A stretch of DNA of 64,000 nt from Cauispirillum nitrogeniifigens (GTDB lineage Bacteria; Pseudomonadota; Alphaproteobacteria; Rhodospirillales; Rhodospirillaceae). The notes beneath the pieces were generated by a model. It saw nothing but the letters and a program-made list of their open reading frames with translations. It was not told the origin of the DNA and made no database searches. A program made the translations under genes and the position numbers. The stretch is taken from NCBI RefSeq assembly GCF_049800675.1, contig NZ_JBLOOT010000009.1, forward strand, positions 1 to 64,000. The letters are read 5' to 3'. Shown one piece after another: positions 9,439-17,271 of this stretch. How positions within the stretch are numbered: position 1 is the first letter of the stretch; each line of letters opens with the position of its first letter.

Positions 9439-10679
9439 GCGTCCCACCATTCTCCATCGTTGCAGGGGGTGACATTGTCAAAGAACTCGCCGTAGCGGGC
9501 GGTTTCGAACGAGTGGATGGGCACCACCCGCCGTGCGGCAACCGCCTGCGCCAGCCGTTGAAGATCGGCCACCGAGGCATGGCCGGAGGTATGGAGGCTG
9601 ACCAGCGGCAGGCCGAGCCGGTCCTTCCACTCCACAAACGGCGCGTAGGCCGGGTCCTTGAGGTAGCCGCCCCACTGCGACCACACCACGCAGGCACCAT
9701 CGAGGCAGCGCGCCGCCTCCAGATCCGCCGCCAGAGACGGGCGAAACAGGAAGATCGCCCGCCTGGCGACGTCGCCCAGGCGCTCCCGATAGATGCGGTT
9801 GCGGTCGTGGCGGTGGAGGAGGTCGAACAGGCCGGCCCGCTTGATCCGCCGGCGCTGCCATTCCGGCACGAACAGGTGCACTCCGTCCCAGTCGGACTGC
9901 GGAATCGTCTGCCGCCCGGTGGCTTCGAGAATGGCCGCCGCATACAGGTCGACGACCAGCGCGCGGCCGCTGCGCCGCGCCGCCCGGAACAGCGTCACCA
10001 TGCGGTCGATGTTTTGGGCTGAAGCGCAAACGAGCAGCGGCCCCGCCGTCTGTCGGGCCAGCGCGGCAAGATCGGCCTCCACGTCAGCTTCGGTCGGGAA
10101 GGCCTCGGCGGGAGCCAAGCGGCCTATCGTCGATCCCTCAAGCAGCAGGACGTCGACGTCGGCCGGGGGAGTGGCCAGCAGCCGGTCGAACAGCGCCGCC
10201 TTGCGGCCATGGCCCCGGAAGTCGCCGGTGTAGAAAAGCTTCCTGCCGCCGGCTTCGATCAGCAGGGCGTAGGCATCGAAGGCGGAATGATCGACCAGGA
10301 AGGGAGTGATCCGGAAGGGGCCGAGTTCAAGCGGCACCCGGTCGGCCAAGTGATGGGCCGCCGTCAGCGGCACGCCGTCGGGCACGAATGCCGCGGCCGC
10401 CGCGATAATGCGTTCGGCCGCAGCCCCCATCGCCAACGGCACGCCATCAGGCAGGAGGCGCGCCAGGCCGTAGTGGTCCTGGTGCGGGTGCGACAGCACC
10501 ACCGCTAGAAGGCTGGGATCGTGCCCCCGGAATCCGGGCGCGGGCGGCAGGAGGTGCGGCGCCGCCCCCGGGGCGTCAAGCGGCACCCCCAGGTCGAGCA
10601 CCAGGCGCTTGCCCTCATGCTCCAACTCCACGCACGTCCCGCCGATCTCCTTGGTGCCGCGATGGATGCAGAACTTCAT
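9435..10679 (-). CDS. Metallo-beta-lactamase-fold hydrolase, RNase J/beta-CASP-like
   Basis: This 414-aa protein starts with the RNase J/CPSF-like opening RGTKEIGGTCVELE. It has the metal-binding HPHQDH motif at residues 64-69, H131, and D153 in a YTGDFRGHG motif. Near the C-terminus, SGHAS (365-369) and VPIHS (386-390) resemble the beta-CASP and late motifs of RNase J-type nucleases. It is shorter than RNase J (about 550 aa) and lacks that enzyme's C-terminal domain, so it is probably a separate family. It is the middle gene of a trio with ATGA overlaps on both sides (10676-10679 and 9435-9438). A role in RNA or DNA hydrolysis is likely from the fold but unproven. Confidence 0.75.
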   Translation of the reverse strand: MKFCIHRGTKEIGGTCVELEHEGKRLVLDLGVPLDAPGAAPHLLPPAPGFRGHDPSLLAVVLSHPHQDHYGLARLLPDGVPLAMGAAAERIIAAAAAFVPDGVPLTAAHHLADRVPLELGPFRITPFLVDHSAFDAYALLIEAGGRKLFYTGDFRGHGRKAALFDRLLATPPADVDVLLLEGSTIGRLAPAEAFPTEADVEADLAALARQTAGPLLVCASAQNIDRMVTLFRAARRSGRALVVDLYAAAILEATGRQTIPQSDWDGVHLFVPEWQRRRIKRAGLFDLLHRHDRNRIYRERLGDVARRAIFLFRPSLAADLEAARCLDGACVVWSQWGGYLKDPAYAPFVEWKDRLGLPLVSLHTSGHASVADLQRLAQAVAARRVVPIHSFETARYGEFFDNVTPCNDGEWWDA

Positions 10680-11149
10680 GCGCGTTGTCCCCCGTTGCCC
10701 ATGCCATCATTCCCCAGGACCTCCATGCGTTCGGCTACCTGTCCCCCGGAGAGTGGCGCGCTGTTGGCGTAGTGCGCGTCGCGCAGGAAGCGCGTCCCTT
10801 CCTTGGGCAGCCCGAATGCCTCCGCCACGGCATCGTGCAGGCGGTGGCGATAGACCTGCCCGTCGCTGAACACGATGAAACGCTGTTGCGCCGTGTCAAA
10901 CACCACCCGCCCACGCGGCCACTCCTCATACTCGTGGTCGCCCACCACGCGCTGAACGCCCGGCGGCGCGTCAGGCCCCGCGCGCCAGCTTTCCCACAGC
11001 TGGTAGTGGCCATGCGGACAGGTCAGCATGTCGCCGTAGGCCTCGACGTCGCGCGGCCGACAACGGTGAAGCAGCAGCACGCGCCGTCCAGGCGCTGGTT
11101 CCACAACCCAGAATACACCGACCCGGCCCGTCAAGTCCCCCGGCATCAT
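10676..11149 (-). CDS. Uncharacterised 157-aa protein, first gene of the trio
   Basis: The start is one of two adjacent ATG codons at 11149/11146. GGGGAGGG directly upstream suits the second better. The sequence contains GRVGVFWVV, DMLTCPHGHYQLWESW and EWPRGRVVFDT. These resemble, from memory, a widespread family of small conserved hypothetical proteins of unknown function. No membrane segment, signal or catalytic motif is visible. The stop overlaps the ATG of the metallo-beta-lactamase gene (ATGA), so the three products are probably made in fixed proportion. The reading frame stays open further upstream, but that part coincides with an HNH-gene remnant and is not native coding for this protein. 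Confidence 0.65.
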   Translation of the reverse strand: MMPGDLTGRVGVFWVVEPAPGRRVLLLHRCRPRDVEAYGDMLTCPHGHYQLWESWRAGPDAPPGVQRVVGDHEYEEWPRGRVVFDTAQQRFIVFSDGQVYRHRLHDAVAEAFGLPKEGTRFLRDAHYANSAPLSGGQVAERMEVLGNDGMGNGGQRA

Positions 11150-11224
11150 CCCTCCCCATCGAACGCCAGTGCCTTCCCCATATTCAAACGAGGGGCCGAG
11201 AAGTTTACAGTCCTCCACGCATGA

Positions 11225-11475
11225 CTGAGATGCCAAGAACGCGCTTGTCATGGTGGAGCGGGGCCCGCCGCTGGTCTTGAGTGCGGCGCGGCGACGGTCC
11301 CCAAGCCCTGCAGCGCGATGTCGCGCTGGTCGGCCGAGGTGCCCTGCTCCGGGAGCGGCCCGTTGGCGTGCCATGCCTGTGGCATGACGTGCTCCACCTT
11401 AGGCTCGTTGGAGTGGAACGCAATCGCCGGCTCGCGCAGAAGCCCTATCGGCTGGCCACCCGCCAGGGCTACCAA
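11225..11475 (-). pseudogene. Remnant of a DUF1524/HNH (GmrSD-like) restriction protein C-terminus
   Basis: The minus-strand frame from 11475 reads KVEHVMPQAW and then DQRDIALQGLG. This is the hallmark C-terminal HNH region of DUF1524 proteins (GmrSD-type type IV restriction enzymes), in which the EH.MPQ.W motif supplies the catalytic histidine. After LQGLG (about 11300) the family-like sequence continues in another frame (LKTSGGPRSTM and onward to about 11225), indicating a frameshift. The N-terminal several hundred residues are absent because the integrase gene starts immediately to the right. This is a decayed fragment, not a functional gene. Confidence 0.65.
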
Positions 11476-11490
11476 CTCGGGGAGAGCGAA

Positions 11491-12702
11491 TTACCGGTCG
11501 AGTTGTGCAACAGCCGAAGCCTTGTGCTCGGGGGCCAAGTGGGCGTAGCGCAGCGTCATCTGGTAATCGGAATGACCCAGCAACTCCCGCACGGTGTTGA
11601 GGTCGACCCCCTTCATCACGAGGTTGGACGCGAACGTGTGCCGCAGGTCGTGCCAGCGGAAGCCGGTGATATGTGCCGCCACAAGGATGGCCCGCCACGA
11701 GCTGTTGATGTTGTCGAAGGGCTTGCCGTGCCTGTTCGGGAACACCAGATGGGCGCCGTCGCTGCGCTGGCTATGCCAGTTCGACAGCACCGACAGGGCC
11801 GTCCTGTTCAGCGGGATGTGGCGGGTCCTTCGGCTCTTGGCCTTGAAGCCGTGAACGGTCAGGTTGGCACGCTCAAGATCGATGTCAGCCCACGTCAGGC
11901 TCGCCTGTTCGCCGAACCGCAGGCCGGTGTTGAGGGCGATGAGGATCATAGGCTTGAGGTGGTCGGCGTAGGGCAGGGCGCGCAGGTCGGGCAGGGGGGC
12001 ATAGCCGCGCTCGGCCCGCCACGCGTTGGCGCTGTCGCGTTCCTTGCGCAGCCGCTCTTCCCTGTCGTCCAGGGCCCGCATCAGGCGCTCCTCCTCCGTC
12101 GCCGTCAGGAAGCGCACGGTCGCCCGGTCATCTGTCCGCCCCCGCTTGACCTTCTCCACCGGGCTTGTGCTGATGAAGCCCCATTCCGCCGCCTTGGCGA
12201 TTGACGACTTCAGGTCGTCCAGGTCGCGGTTGACCGTGCTGATTTTCGCGCCGGCGGCCAGGCGGTCGGCGCGCCATCTTTCCACGACCAGCGGCGTGAC
12301 CTCCTCCAGCTTCAGCTTGCGGAACTGGCTGAAGCTCTGGTTGAGGCGGCGCAGCGTGCCGACGTGGGTGCGGATGTTCGCTCTGGCCCACGGGGCGTAC
12401 TCCTCGTCCACGAAGCTGCCGAAGGTATGCTCCTTAGCGCTCCGTGCGGGTCCCGTAGGGTCTTTGCCGTGGTAGGCGTCGCCGAGGACCGCCTTGGCCT
12501 GCTTGCGCGCCGCGCTCACCTCGACCGCATCGGCGCGCCCCAGGCTGATCCGCTTGCCGCGCGCATATTCGACATAGAAGGTCATGACGCCGCTTGGCTG
12601 CACCCTCAGCAGCAGCCCCTTCAGTCGCGTGTCGCGGACCTCGTAGGGCCGGTCGGCCGGCATGAGGCTCTTGACCAGTGCCGCGCTCAGCACCCCCTGC
12701 AT
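11491..12702 (-). CDS. int: Tyrosine-type site-specific integrase of the island
   Basis: This 403-aa integrase is of the phage/island type. It has an N-terminal DUF4102-like arm-binding region (DTRLKGLLLRVQPSG), a SAM-like core-binding domain (about 100-190) and a C-terminal catalytic domain. The latter carries Arg in NTGLRFGE, HDLRHTFAS (HxxR), LLGHSD and the tyrosine nucleophile in TLRYAHL. The start at 12702 is chosen because GGAGA lies 7-8 bp upstream and the N-terminus (MQGVLSAALVKSLM) then matches family length. A longer open frame to 12900 would run into the attachment region. The integrase lies next to the tRNA 3' fragment and presumably catalysed integration there. Confidence 0.9.
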   Translation of the reverse strand: MQGVLSAALVKSLMPADRPYEVRDTRLKGLLLRVQPSGVMTFYVEYARGKRISLGRADAVEVSAARKQAKAVLGDAYHGKDPTGPARSAKEHTFGSFVDEEYAPWARANIRTHVGTLRRLNQSFSQFRKLKLEEVTPLVVERWRADRLAAGAKISTVNRDLDDLKSSIAKAAEWGFISTSPVEKVKRGRTDDRATVRFLTATEEERLMRALDDREERLRKERDSANAWRAERGYAPLPDLRALPYADHLKPMILIALNTGLRFGEQASLTWADIDLERANLTVHGFKAKSRRTRHIPLNRTALSVLSNWHSQRSDGAHLVFPNRHGKPFDNINSSWRAILVAAHITGFRWHDLRHTFASNLVMKGVDLNTVRELLGHSDYQMTLRYAHLAPEHKASAVAQLDR

Positions 12703-12717
12703 CCCGTTTCTCCGCCC

Positions 12718-12760
12718 TAAGTGCAACGCACTCAGGATGCCGTAAGTGCGAGGTAAGTGC
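12718..12760. promoter_or_regulatory. Three TAAGTGC direct repeats upstream of the integrase
   Basis: TAAGTGC occurs at 12718, 12743 and 12754, in the 5' region of the integrase gene and between it and the attachment site. Short direct repeats here are typical of integrase arm-type sites or operators for an excisionase or repressor. The function is inferred from position only. Confidence 0.4.
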
Positions 12761-12905
12761 AAGACCGGCCAGGGCTGACCCGTCCTCTGACGATCTGCGA
12801 TGAACGCTGGCGGCTGGGAGGAGCGGGCTAACAGTTGGCCGTGAAACGTTTTTTCTGGTTCGCGCCAGTTCCACCAAGTCCGCCTTGGCCTACCCATCAA
12901 TTGCG

Positions 12906-12950
12906 CTCATAACGGTCTGGTTGCAGGTTCGAGTCCTGCCGGGCCCACCA
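12906..12950 (+). other. Island attachment site: 3' fragment of a CAU-anticodon tRNA gene
   Basis: The 45 bp run from the anticodon loop CTCATAA through the 3' anticodon stem (CGGTC), the T arm (GCAGG-TTCGAGT-CCTGC), the acceptor strand CGGGCCC, discriminator A and CCA. The bases 5' of the loop do not pair with CGGTC, so the tRNA is not complete. This is the chromosomal 3' end displaced by integration of the element, which lies to the left. The anticodon CAU means elongator tRNA-Met or tRNA-Ile2. The reconstituted tRNA should be at the other end of the island, left of the window. Confidence 0.8.
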
Positions 12951-12960
12951 AATTCCATTT

Positions 12961-13260
12961 CTATGCGTGCTCGCCGGCCGTCTGCGCATAGAGGTCCAGC
13001 CACAGTGGGTTTCGCTCCTCGATCAGGCGAATTTTCCAGGCGCGTTGCCATTTCTTGAGCTGCTTCTCGCGGACGATGGCAGCCTCCATCGTCTCATGTG
13101 GTTCGGCGTAGACCAAGTGATGCACGCCGTGCTGGCGGACGAAGCTGCTCCCGAAGCCCTGACGATGCTGCCAGATTCGCCGAACGATGTCGGAGGTCAC
13201 CCCCACATAGAGGGTGCCGTTGCGTCGGCTGGCAAGGATATAGACGCAGGGTCGTTTCAT
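12961..13260 (-). CDS. GIY-YIG superfamily endonuclease-like protein
   Basis: This 99-aa protein starts at 13260 (MKRPCVYILASRRNG). VYILAS and LYVGVTSDIVRRIWQH form the GIY-YIG core, followed by ETMEAAIVREKQLKKW with the conserved Glu. This is the small single-domain family (UPF0213/YhbQ-like) common in alphaproteobacteria, of unknown substrate. A longer in-frame extension to 13389 starts inside an intergenic repeat region and is unlikely. It is the first chromosomal gene beyond the island attachment site. Confidence 0.8.
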   Translation of the reverse strand: MKRPCVYILASRRNGTLYVGVTSDIVRRIWQHRQGFGSSFVRQHGVHHLVYAEPHETMEAAIVREKQLKKWQRAWKIRLIEERNPLWLDLYAQTAGEHA

Positions 13261-13395
13261 CCCGTTAGGGTAGCGTTCACGGTTGCCGCCGACTACCGTA
13301 ATCCGGCGTCTCTCACCGGCCCTTCGGTGTCGCGCAGGTATCTGTGAAGAAATTGGGAAAGCGGCCGAGGATTTCCCGTCCGCAAACACAAACTC

Positions 13396-13517
13396 CGTCG
13401 CCCCCGCGCAGGCGGGGGCCCAGGGCCGTGGAGAAAAACATTTTCCGTATCAATGTCATAAGGGAGTTGATGGAGCCGTCTCCACGGCTCTGGGTTCCCG
13501 CTTTCGCGGGAACGACG
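13396..13517. repeat. Intergenic palindromic element, family A, copy 1
   Basis: This 122-bp element is bounded by CGTCG...CGACG, with imperfect terminal inverted repeats of about 39 bp. Each arm carries its own hairpin: GCCCCCGC / GCGGGGGC on the left and GTTCCCGC / GCGGGAAC on the right. A second copy lies at 56125-56247 in opposite orientation, and the middle parts are related too. It has no coding capacity. It may be a MITE-like or REP-like repeat. The rest of 13261-13662 shows no gene. Confidence 0.85.
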
Positions 13518-13662
13518 GGTTAACCTGTGGGGGCGGAAGATAAGCTCTGCGAATTCGTCACAAGCTCGAAAGAGGGGGCGACGGGGGTGCTTGGGACGGT
13601 GCGGCCGCCCACCCCTCCTCGCAAGGCAGGGGCGGGCGGCCGCGTGCCGGGTCGGGGACCGC

Positions 13663-13956
13663 TTACATGCAGGACATCTGCGCGGTCATGATGATCTCGA
13701 CGCCCTTGGCATGGTTGGTGGTGATCGCCGCGGCGTCCTCGGGCTTGCCGGACTTGACGGCGGCGGCAGTGGCCTTCAGGGCCGCCAGGGCAGCCTCGCG
13801 GTCGGCGCCGGAGATCTTTTCCGAGGCGCAGGCGCAGGACTTCGCGGTTTCCGGCGTCGTGTCGGTCCCGGTGCACAGGGCGACGAAGTCGTCGGCCATG
13901 GCGGGAGCGGACAGAGCCATCACGGCGATGGCGGCGGCAAAGGCGAACGACTTCAT
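13663..13956 (-). CDS. Small secreted cysteine-containing protein of unknown function
   Basis: This 97-aa protein has a clear N-terminal signal peptide (MKSFAFAAAIAVMALSAPAMA, cut around residue 21). The mature domain has four cysteines: one near the start (VALCTG), a CAC pair, and one at the penultimate position (MSCM). Two disulfides in the periplasm are plausible. I recognise no named domain. It is monocistronic, with a GGGCAC(T)CC-rich leader and no clear partner. Confidence 0.75.
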   Translation of the reverse strand: MKSFAFAAAIAVMALSAPAMADDFVALCTGTDTTPETAKSCACASEKISGADREAALAALKATAAAVKSGKPEDAAAITTNHAKGVEIIMTAQMSCM

Positions 13957-14129
13957 GGGAGTGCCCCTTGTTTGAGTGTGGACGTGTGCACACTACAAGG
14001 CCCAAGGCGTTTCACCAGGGGCGCCGCGAGGCGGCGCGGCCCCCTATACCAAATCTCCGCGCGGGTTTAGGACGGCCGGCGGAGGCGTACCGCCGGAAGT
14101 CGGTACGCTCCGTCGGCGCGGCCTTCCGC

Positions 14130-16409
14130 TCACAGCCTTTCCAGGCCCGCCTCCACCACCGACAGCGCGGTCATGTTCAGCAGGCCGCGCACGGTGATGC
14201 TCGGCGTGACGATGTGCGCCGGGCTGCGCGGGCCGAGCAGGATGGGGCCGACGTTGAGCCCTTCGCCCAGCACCTTGACCATGTTGAAGGCGATGTTGGC
14301 GGCGTCGGCCGACGGCATGATCAGCAGGTTGGCCTGCCCCTTCAGGCGGCTGCCGGGGAAGATGCGGTTGCGCAGGGCTTCCGACAGGGCGGAGTCGGAG
14401 TGCATCTCGCCCTCCACCTCCAGGTCGGGGTCCTCGCGCCACAGGATCTCCAGCGCGGCGCGCATGCGCCGGGCCGAGGCGGTGTCGGCGGTGCCGAAGT
14501 TGGAGTGGCTCAGCAGCGCCACCTTGGGCTCGATGCCGAAGCGGCGGACTTCGGCGGCCGACAGGCGGGTGATCTCGGCGATCTGCTCGGCCGTCGGCTC
14601 GGCGTTGACGTAGGTGTCGGCGACGAAGATGGTGCCCTTTTCCAGGATCAGGGCGTTCATCGCCGCATAGACCGCCTGCTCGCCGTCGCCGCCGATGATG
14701 TCGCGCACATGCGCCAGATGGTCGTGGTAGCGCCCGGCGGTGCCGCAGATGACCGCGTCGGCCTCGCGCCGGCGGACCATCAGCGCCCCGAAGGCGGTGG
14801 AGGAGGACCGCACGATGGTCGCCGCGTGGTCGGGCGACACGCCGCGCCGGCGCATGATGCGCCAGTAGGCATCGGCGTAGGAGTGGTAGCGGATGTCGCG
14901 CACCGGCTCGATCACCTGCACGTCGTCGTCCAGGCGCAGCCGCAGGCCGAGGTCCTTGACCCGGCCGGCGATGGCCTCGCGGCGGCCCAGCAGGATGGGC
15001 CGGGCGATGCCCTCGTCCAGGGCGGCCTGGGCGGCGCGCAGCACGCGCTCGTCCTCGCCCTCGCAGAAGACCACGGACTTGGGTTCCTGGCGGGCCTTGG
15101 CCATGACCGGGCGCATGACCTGACCGGAGCGGTAGACCAGTTCGCCGAGCTGGCGGCGATAGGCGTCGAAATCGGCGATGGGCCGCGTCGCCACGCCCGA
15201 GGCCATGGCCGCCTGCGCCACCGCCGGGGCGATCTCCAGGATCAGGCGCGGGTCGAACGGCTTGGGCAGGATGTATTCCGGTCCGAAGCGCAGTTCCTGC
15301 CCGGCGTAGGCGGAGGCGACAACGTCCGATGCCTCGGCGCGGGCCAAGGCGGCGATGGCCTCCACGCAGGCCAGCTTCATTTCCTCGTTCACCGTGGTCG
15401 CGCCGACGTCCAGCGCGGCGCGGAAGATGAACGGGAAGCACAGCACGTTGTTGACCTGGTTGGCGTAGTCGGACCGTCCGGTGGCCATGATGGCGTCGTC
15501 GCGCACGGCGCGCACGTCCTCGGGCAGGATCTCGGGGTCGGGGTTGGCCAGGGCCAGGACGATGGGGCGGTCGGCCATGGTGGCGACCATGGCGCCGGTG
15601 ATGACGCCCTTGCCCGACAGGCCGAGGAACACGTCCGCGCCGCGCAGCGCCTCGCCCACCGTGGCCGGGGCATCGGTGCGGGCATAGGCCGCCTTGTAGG
15701 GGTTCATGTCGATGTTGCGGGTCGGCGTGACGGCGCCGTGCTTGTCGTAGAGCCACACGTTCTCGCGCTTCAGGCCCATGCTGACCAGCAGGTCCAGGCA
15801 GGCCAGCCCGGCGGCGCCGCCGCCGGTGTGCACCAGGCGGATGGTGCCGATGTCTCGCCCGGTCAGGTGCAGGGCGTTGGCCAGCGCGGCGCCGACGACG
15901 ATGGCGGTGCCGTGCTGATCGTCGTGGAACACCGGGATGTCCAGGCGCTCGCGCAGGCGGGATTCGACCTCGAAGCACTCCGGCGCCTTGATGTCCTCCA
16001 GGTTGATGGCCCCGAAGGTCGGCGCCATGGCGGCGATGGTCTCGACCATCACGTCGGCGGTTGGGGCGTTCAGTTCGATGTCGAACACGTCGATGCCGGC
16101 GAACTTGCGGAACAGGGCGGCCTTGCCCTCCATCACCGGCTTGGCGGCCAGCGGCCCGATGTCGCCCAGGCCCAGCACGGCCGACCCGTTGGTCACCACG
16201 GCGACGAGGTTGCCGCGCGCGGTCAGCTCCACGGCGGTGGCCGGGTCGCGCACGATCTCGCGGCAGGCGGCGGCGACTCCGGGGGAATAGGCCAGCGCCA
16301 GGTCGCGCTGCGTCGCCATGGGCTTGGTGGGCAGCACCGCCAGTTTCCCCGGCCGGGGCAGGCGGTGGTACTGCAAGGCGAGCGCGTCGAGGTCTTCCAT
16401 GGCGGCCAT
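14130..16409 (-). CDS. maeB: NADP-dependent malic enzyme with phosphotransacetylase-like C-terminal domain
   Basis: This protein of about 759 aa decarboxylates malate to pyruvate with NADP, feeding pyruvate and NADPH to biosynthesis. Residues 1 to about 415 are the malic enzyme part: YSPGVAAACREI, GNLVAVVTNGSAVLGLG, FHDDQHGTAIV metal and substrate motifs, and an NADP-binding HTGGGAAGLAC segment. The remaining 340 residues are the phosphotransacetylase-like domain (VFCEGEDERVL, TSARRMRAALEIL, MPSADAANIAFN). This domain is usually catalytically silent and regulatory (acetyl-CoA sensing) in alphaproteobacterial MaeB. Two Met codons (16409 and 16400) are possible starts. Neither has a strong ribosome-binding site, and MEDLDALALQYHRLPRPGK fits family starts well. 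It appears monocistronic. Confidence 0.93.
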   Translation of the reverse strand: MAAMEDLDALALQYHRLPRPGKLAVLPTKPMATQRDLALAYSPGVAAACREIVRDPATAVELTARGNLVAVVTNGSAVLGLGDIGPLAAKPVMEGKAALFRKFAGIDVFDIELNAPTADVMVETIAAMAPTFGAINLEDIKAPECFEVESRLRERLDIPVFHDDQHGTAIVVGAALANALHLTGRDIGTIRLVHTGGGAAGLACLDLLVSMGLKRENVWLYDKHGAVTPTRNIDMNPYKAAYARTDAPATVGEALRGADVFLGLSGKGVITGAMVATMADRPIVLALANPDPEILPEDVRAVRDDAIMATGRSDYANQVNNVLCFPFIFRAALDVGATTVNEEMKLACVEAIAALARAEASDVVASAYAGQELRFGPEYILPKPFDPRLILEIAPAVAQAAMASGVATRPIADFDAYRRQLGELVYRSGQVMRPVMAKARQEPKSVVFCEGEDERVLRAAQAALDEGIARPILLGRREAIAGRVKDLGLRLRLDDDVQVIEPVRDIRYHSYADAYWRIMRRRGVSPDHAATIVRSSSTAFGALMVRRREADAVICGTAGRYHDHLAHVRDIIGGDGEQAVYAAMNALILEKGTIFVADTYVNAEPTAEQIAEITRLSAAEVRRFGIEPKVALLSHSNFGTADTASARRMRAALEILWREDPDLEVEGEMHSDSALSEALRNRIFPGSRLKGQANLLIMPSADAANIAFNMVKVLGEGLNVGPILLGPRSPAHIVTPSITVRGLLNMTALSVVEAGLERL

Positions 16410-16621
16410 CCAGCGAATTGCGAAGATTGTGGAGGGTGACGTTTCATTATTCGCACCCCGGCGCCGACTGCAAGCGGGTGTCGGCGCAATCGGGCGGCGG
16501 TGTGAAGGGATTTGCAGCCGGGCAACGCCGGTTTGCGAAGGATGCGAAGGACGAAGGGAAGCGGGGCGCACCGACTGAAAACCCCCATTGCCGGCATCGG
16601 TTCCTGCGTGTACGATGCTAA

Positions 16622-16636
16622 TGATAATCGCTCGCA
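16622..16636 (+). promoter_or_regulatory. Fur-box-like site before the DUF2325 operon
   Basis: TGATAATCGCTCGCA has a perfect left heptamer of the Fur 7-1-7 consensus (TGATAAT) and a degenerate right half. It lies 18 bp before the start codon of the 16654 gene, so bound repressor would block initiation. A closely related site lies at 20615. Iron repression of the two-gene operon is inferred. Confidence 0.5.
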
Positions 16637-16653
16637 ACATTGGAGGACGCGCC

Positions 16654-17271
16654 ATGGGCTACATCGACGGACCGGGCCTCGCCGCCGCCCCCTTCACGCC
16701 CTCAGTGGCTCCCCTGGCCGAGGCTCCCCTGAGCCGCTGCGTGTTCCAGTCCTGCCGCGCCGCCGGGCCGCGGCCGCAGGATCTGCTGTGGCTGCTGGTG
16801 CTGGGGATGGCCGGGCGCGGCCCGGTGGCCCCGCTGGAGGTGCTGCGTCAGGCGCAGGCGCTGGGGCCGGACTTCACCCCCAGCGCCGACGTGGTCGGCG
16901 CGGTGGTGGAGGAGGTGGAGGCCTCCGGTGCCGCCGACCGCCTGGACGATGGCCGGCTGGCCCTGTCCGCCCACGGCCGCGCCGCCCTGATGCGCCTGAT
17001 GATCGCCCCGGCGCGGACCCTGCGCGGGGGGCTGGGGCGGGTCGAGGCGCGGCTGCGGCTGGCCTTCGCCGACCTGCTGCCGCCGGCGGCGCGGACGGAA
17101 ACGCTTGATCGCCTGATCGCCGCCGCCCGCGACGACTTGGCCGAAGCGGCGCGGCGCCTGGATCTGCCGCACGCTGGCACCCTAGGGCGGAGCTGGGCGG
17201 CCGGCGAACTGTCCGAGGCCGCCGGGACGGTGGAGCGCCTGCGTGCCCTGCGGGCCGGGCTGGAAGGATGA
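16654..17271 (+). CDS. Uncharacterised 205-aa protein, first gene of a putative iron-regulated operon
   Basis: The start at 16654 follows GGAGG by 8-9 bp and gives MGYIDGPG. The middle (about 45-115) has helix-strand character resembling a winged-helix fold: DLLWLLVLGMAGRGPV, then a GRLALSAHGRAALMRLM segment like the wing and following helix of PadR-type proteins. The C-terminal half is Ala/Arg/Leu-rich and helical. I do not recognise a named family. Its stop overlaps the start of the DUF2325 gene (ATGA), so the two are probably co-translated. The Fur-box-like site just upstream suggests iron control. Confidence 0.65.
   Translation: MGYIDGPGLAAAPFTPSVAPLAEAPLSRCVFQSCRAAGPRPQDLLWLLVLGMAGRGPVAPLEVLRQAQALGPDFTPSADVVGAVVEEVEASGAADRLDDGRLALSAHGRAALMRLMIAPARTLRGGLGRVEARLRLAFADLLPPAARTETLDRLIAAARDDLAEAARRLDLPHAGTLGRSWAAGELSEAAGTVERLRALRAGLEG

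Larger units (their letters stand above)
1..12950. mobile_element. tRNA-integrated genomic island (integrase-proximal part)
   Basis: This stretch contains an IS, the dptFGH restriction module, a putative three-gene nuclease operon, a decayed restriction-gene remnant and a tyrosine integrase. It ends exactly at a 3' tRNA fragment (12906-12950). The dpt genes have visibly lower GC and more mixed codon use than the core genes to the right. Integrase next to a displaced tRNA 3' end is the usual architecture of tRNA-targeting islands. The left end lies outside the window. The chromosomal side starts with the GIY-YIG gene at 12961. Confidence 0.75.

Noticed and set aside
12703..12900. Longer integrase start at 12900
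   Set aside because: The extension would cover the attachment and promoter region and has no integrase-like sequence; 12702 matches family length.
13968..16439. An 823-codon plus-strand open frame across the malic enzyme gene
   Set aside because: It is His/Gln/Gly/Val-rich low-complexity translation of the antisense strand of maeB. The minus-strand product has full family motifs.
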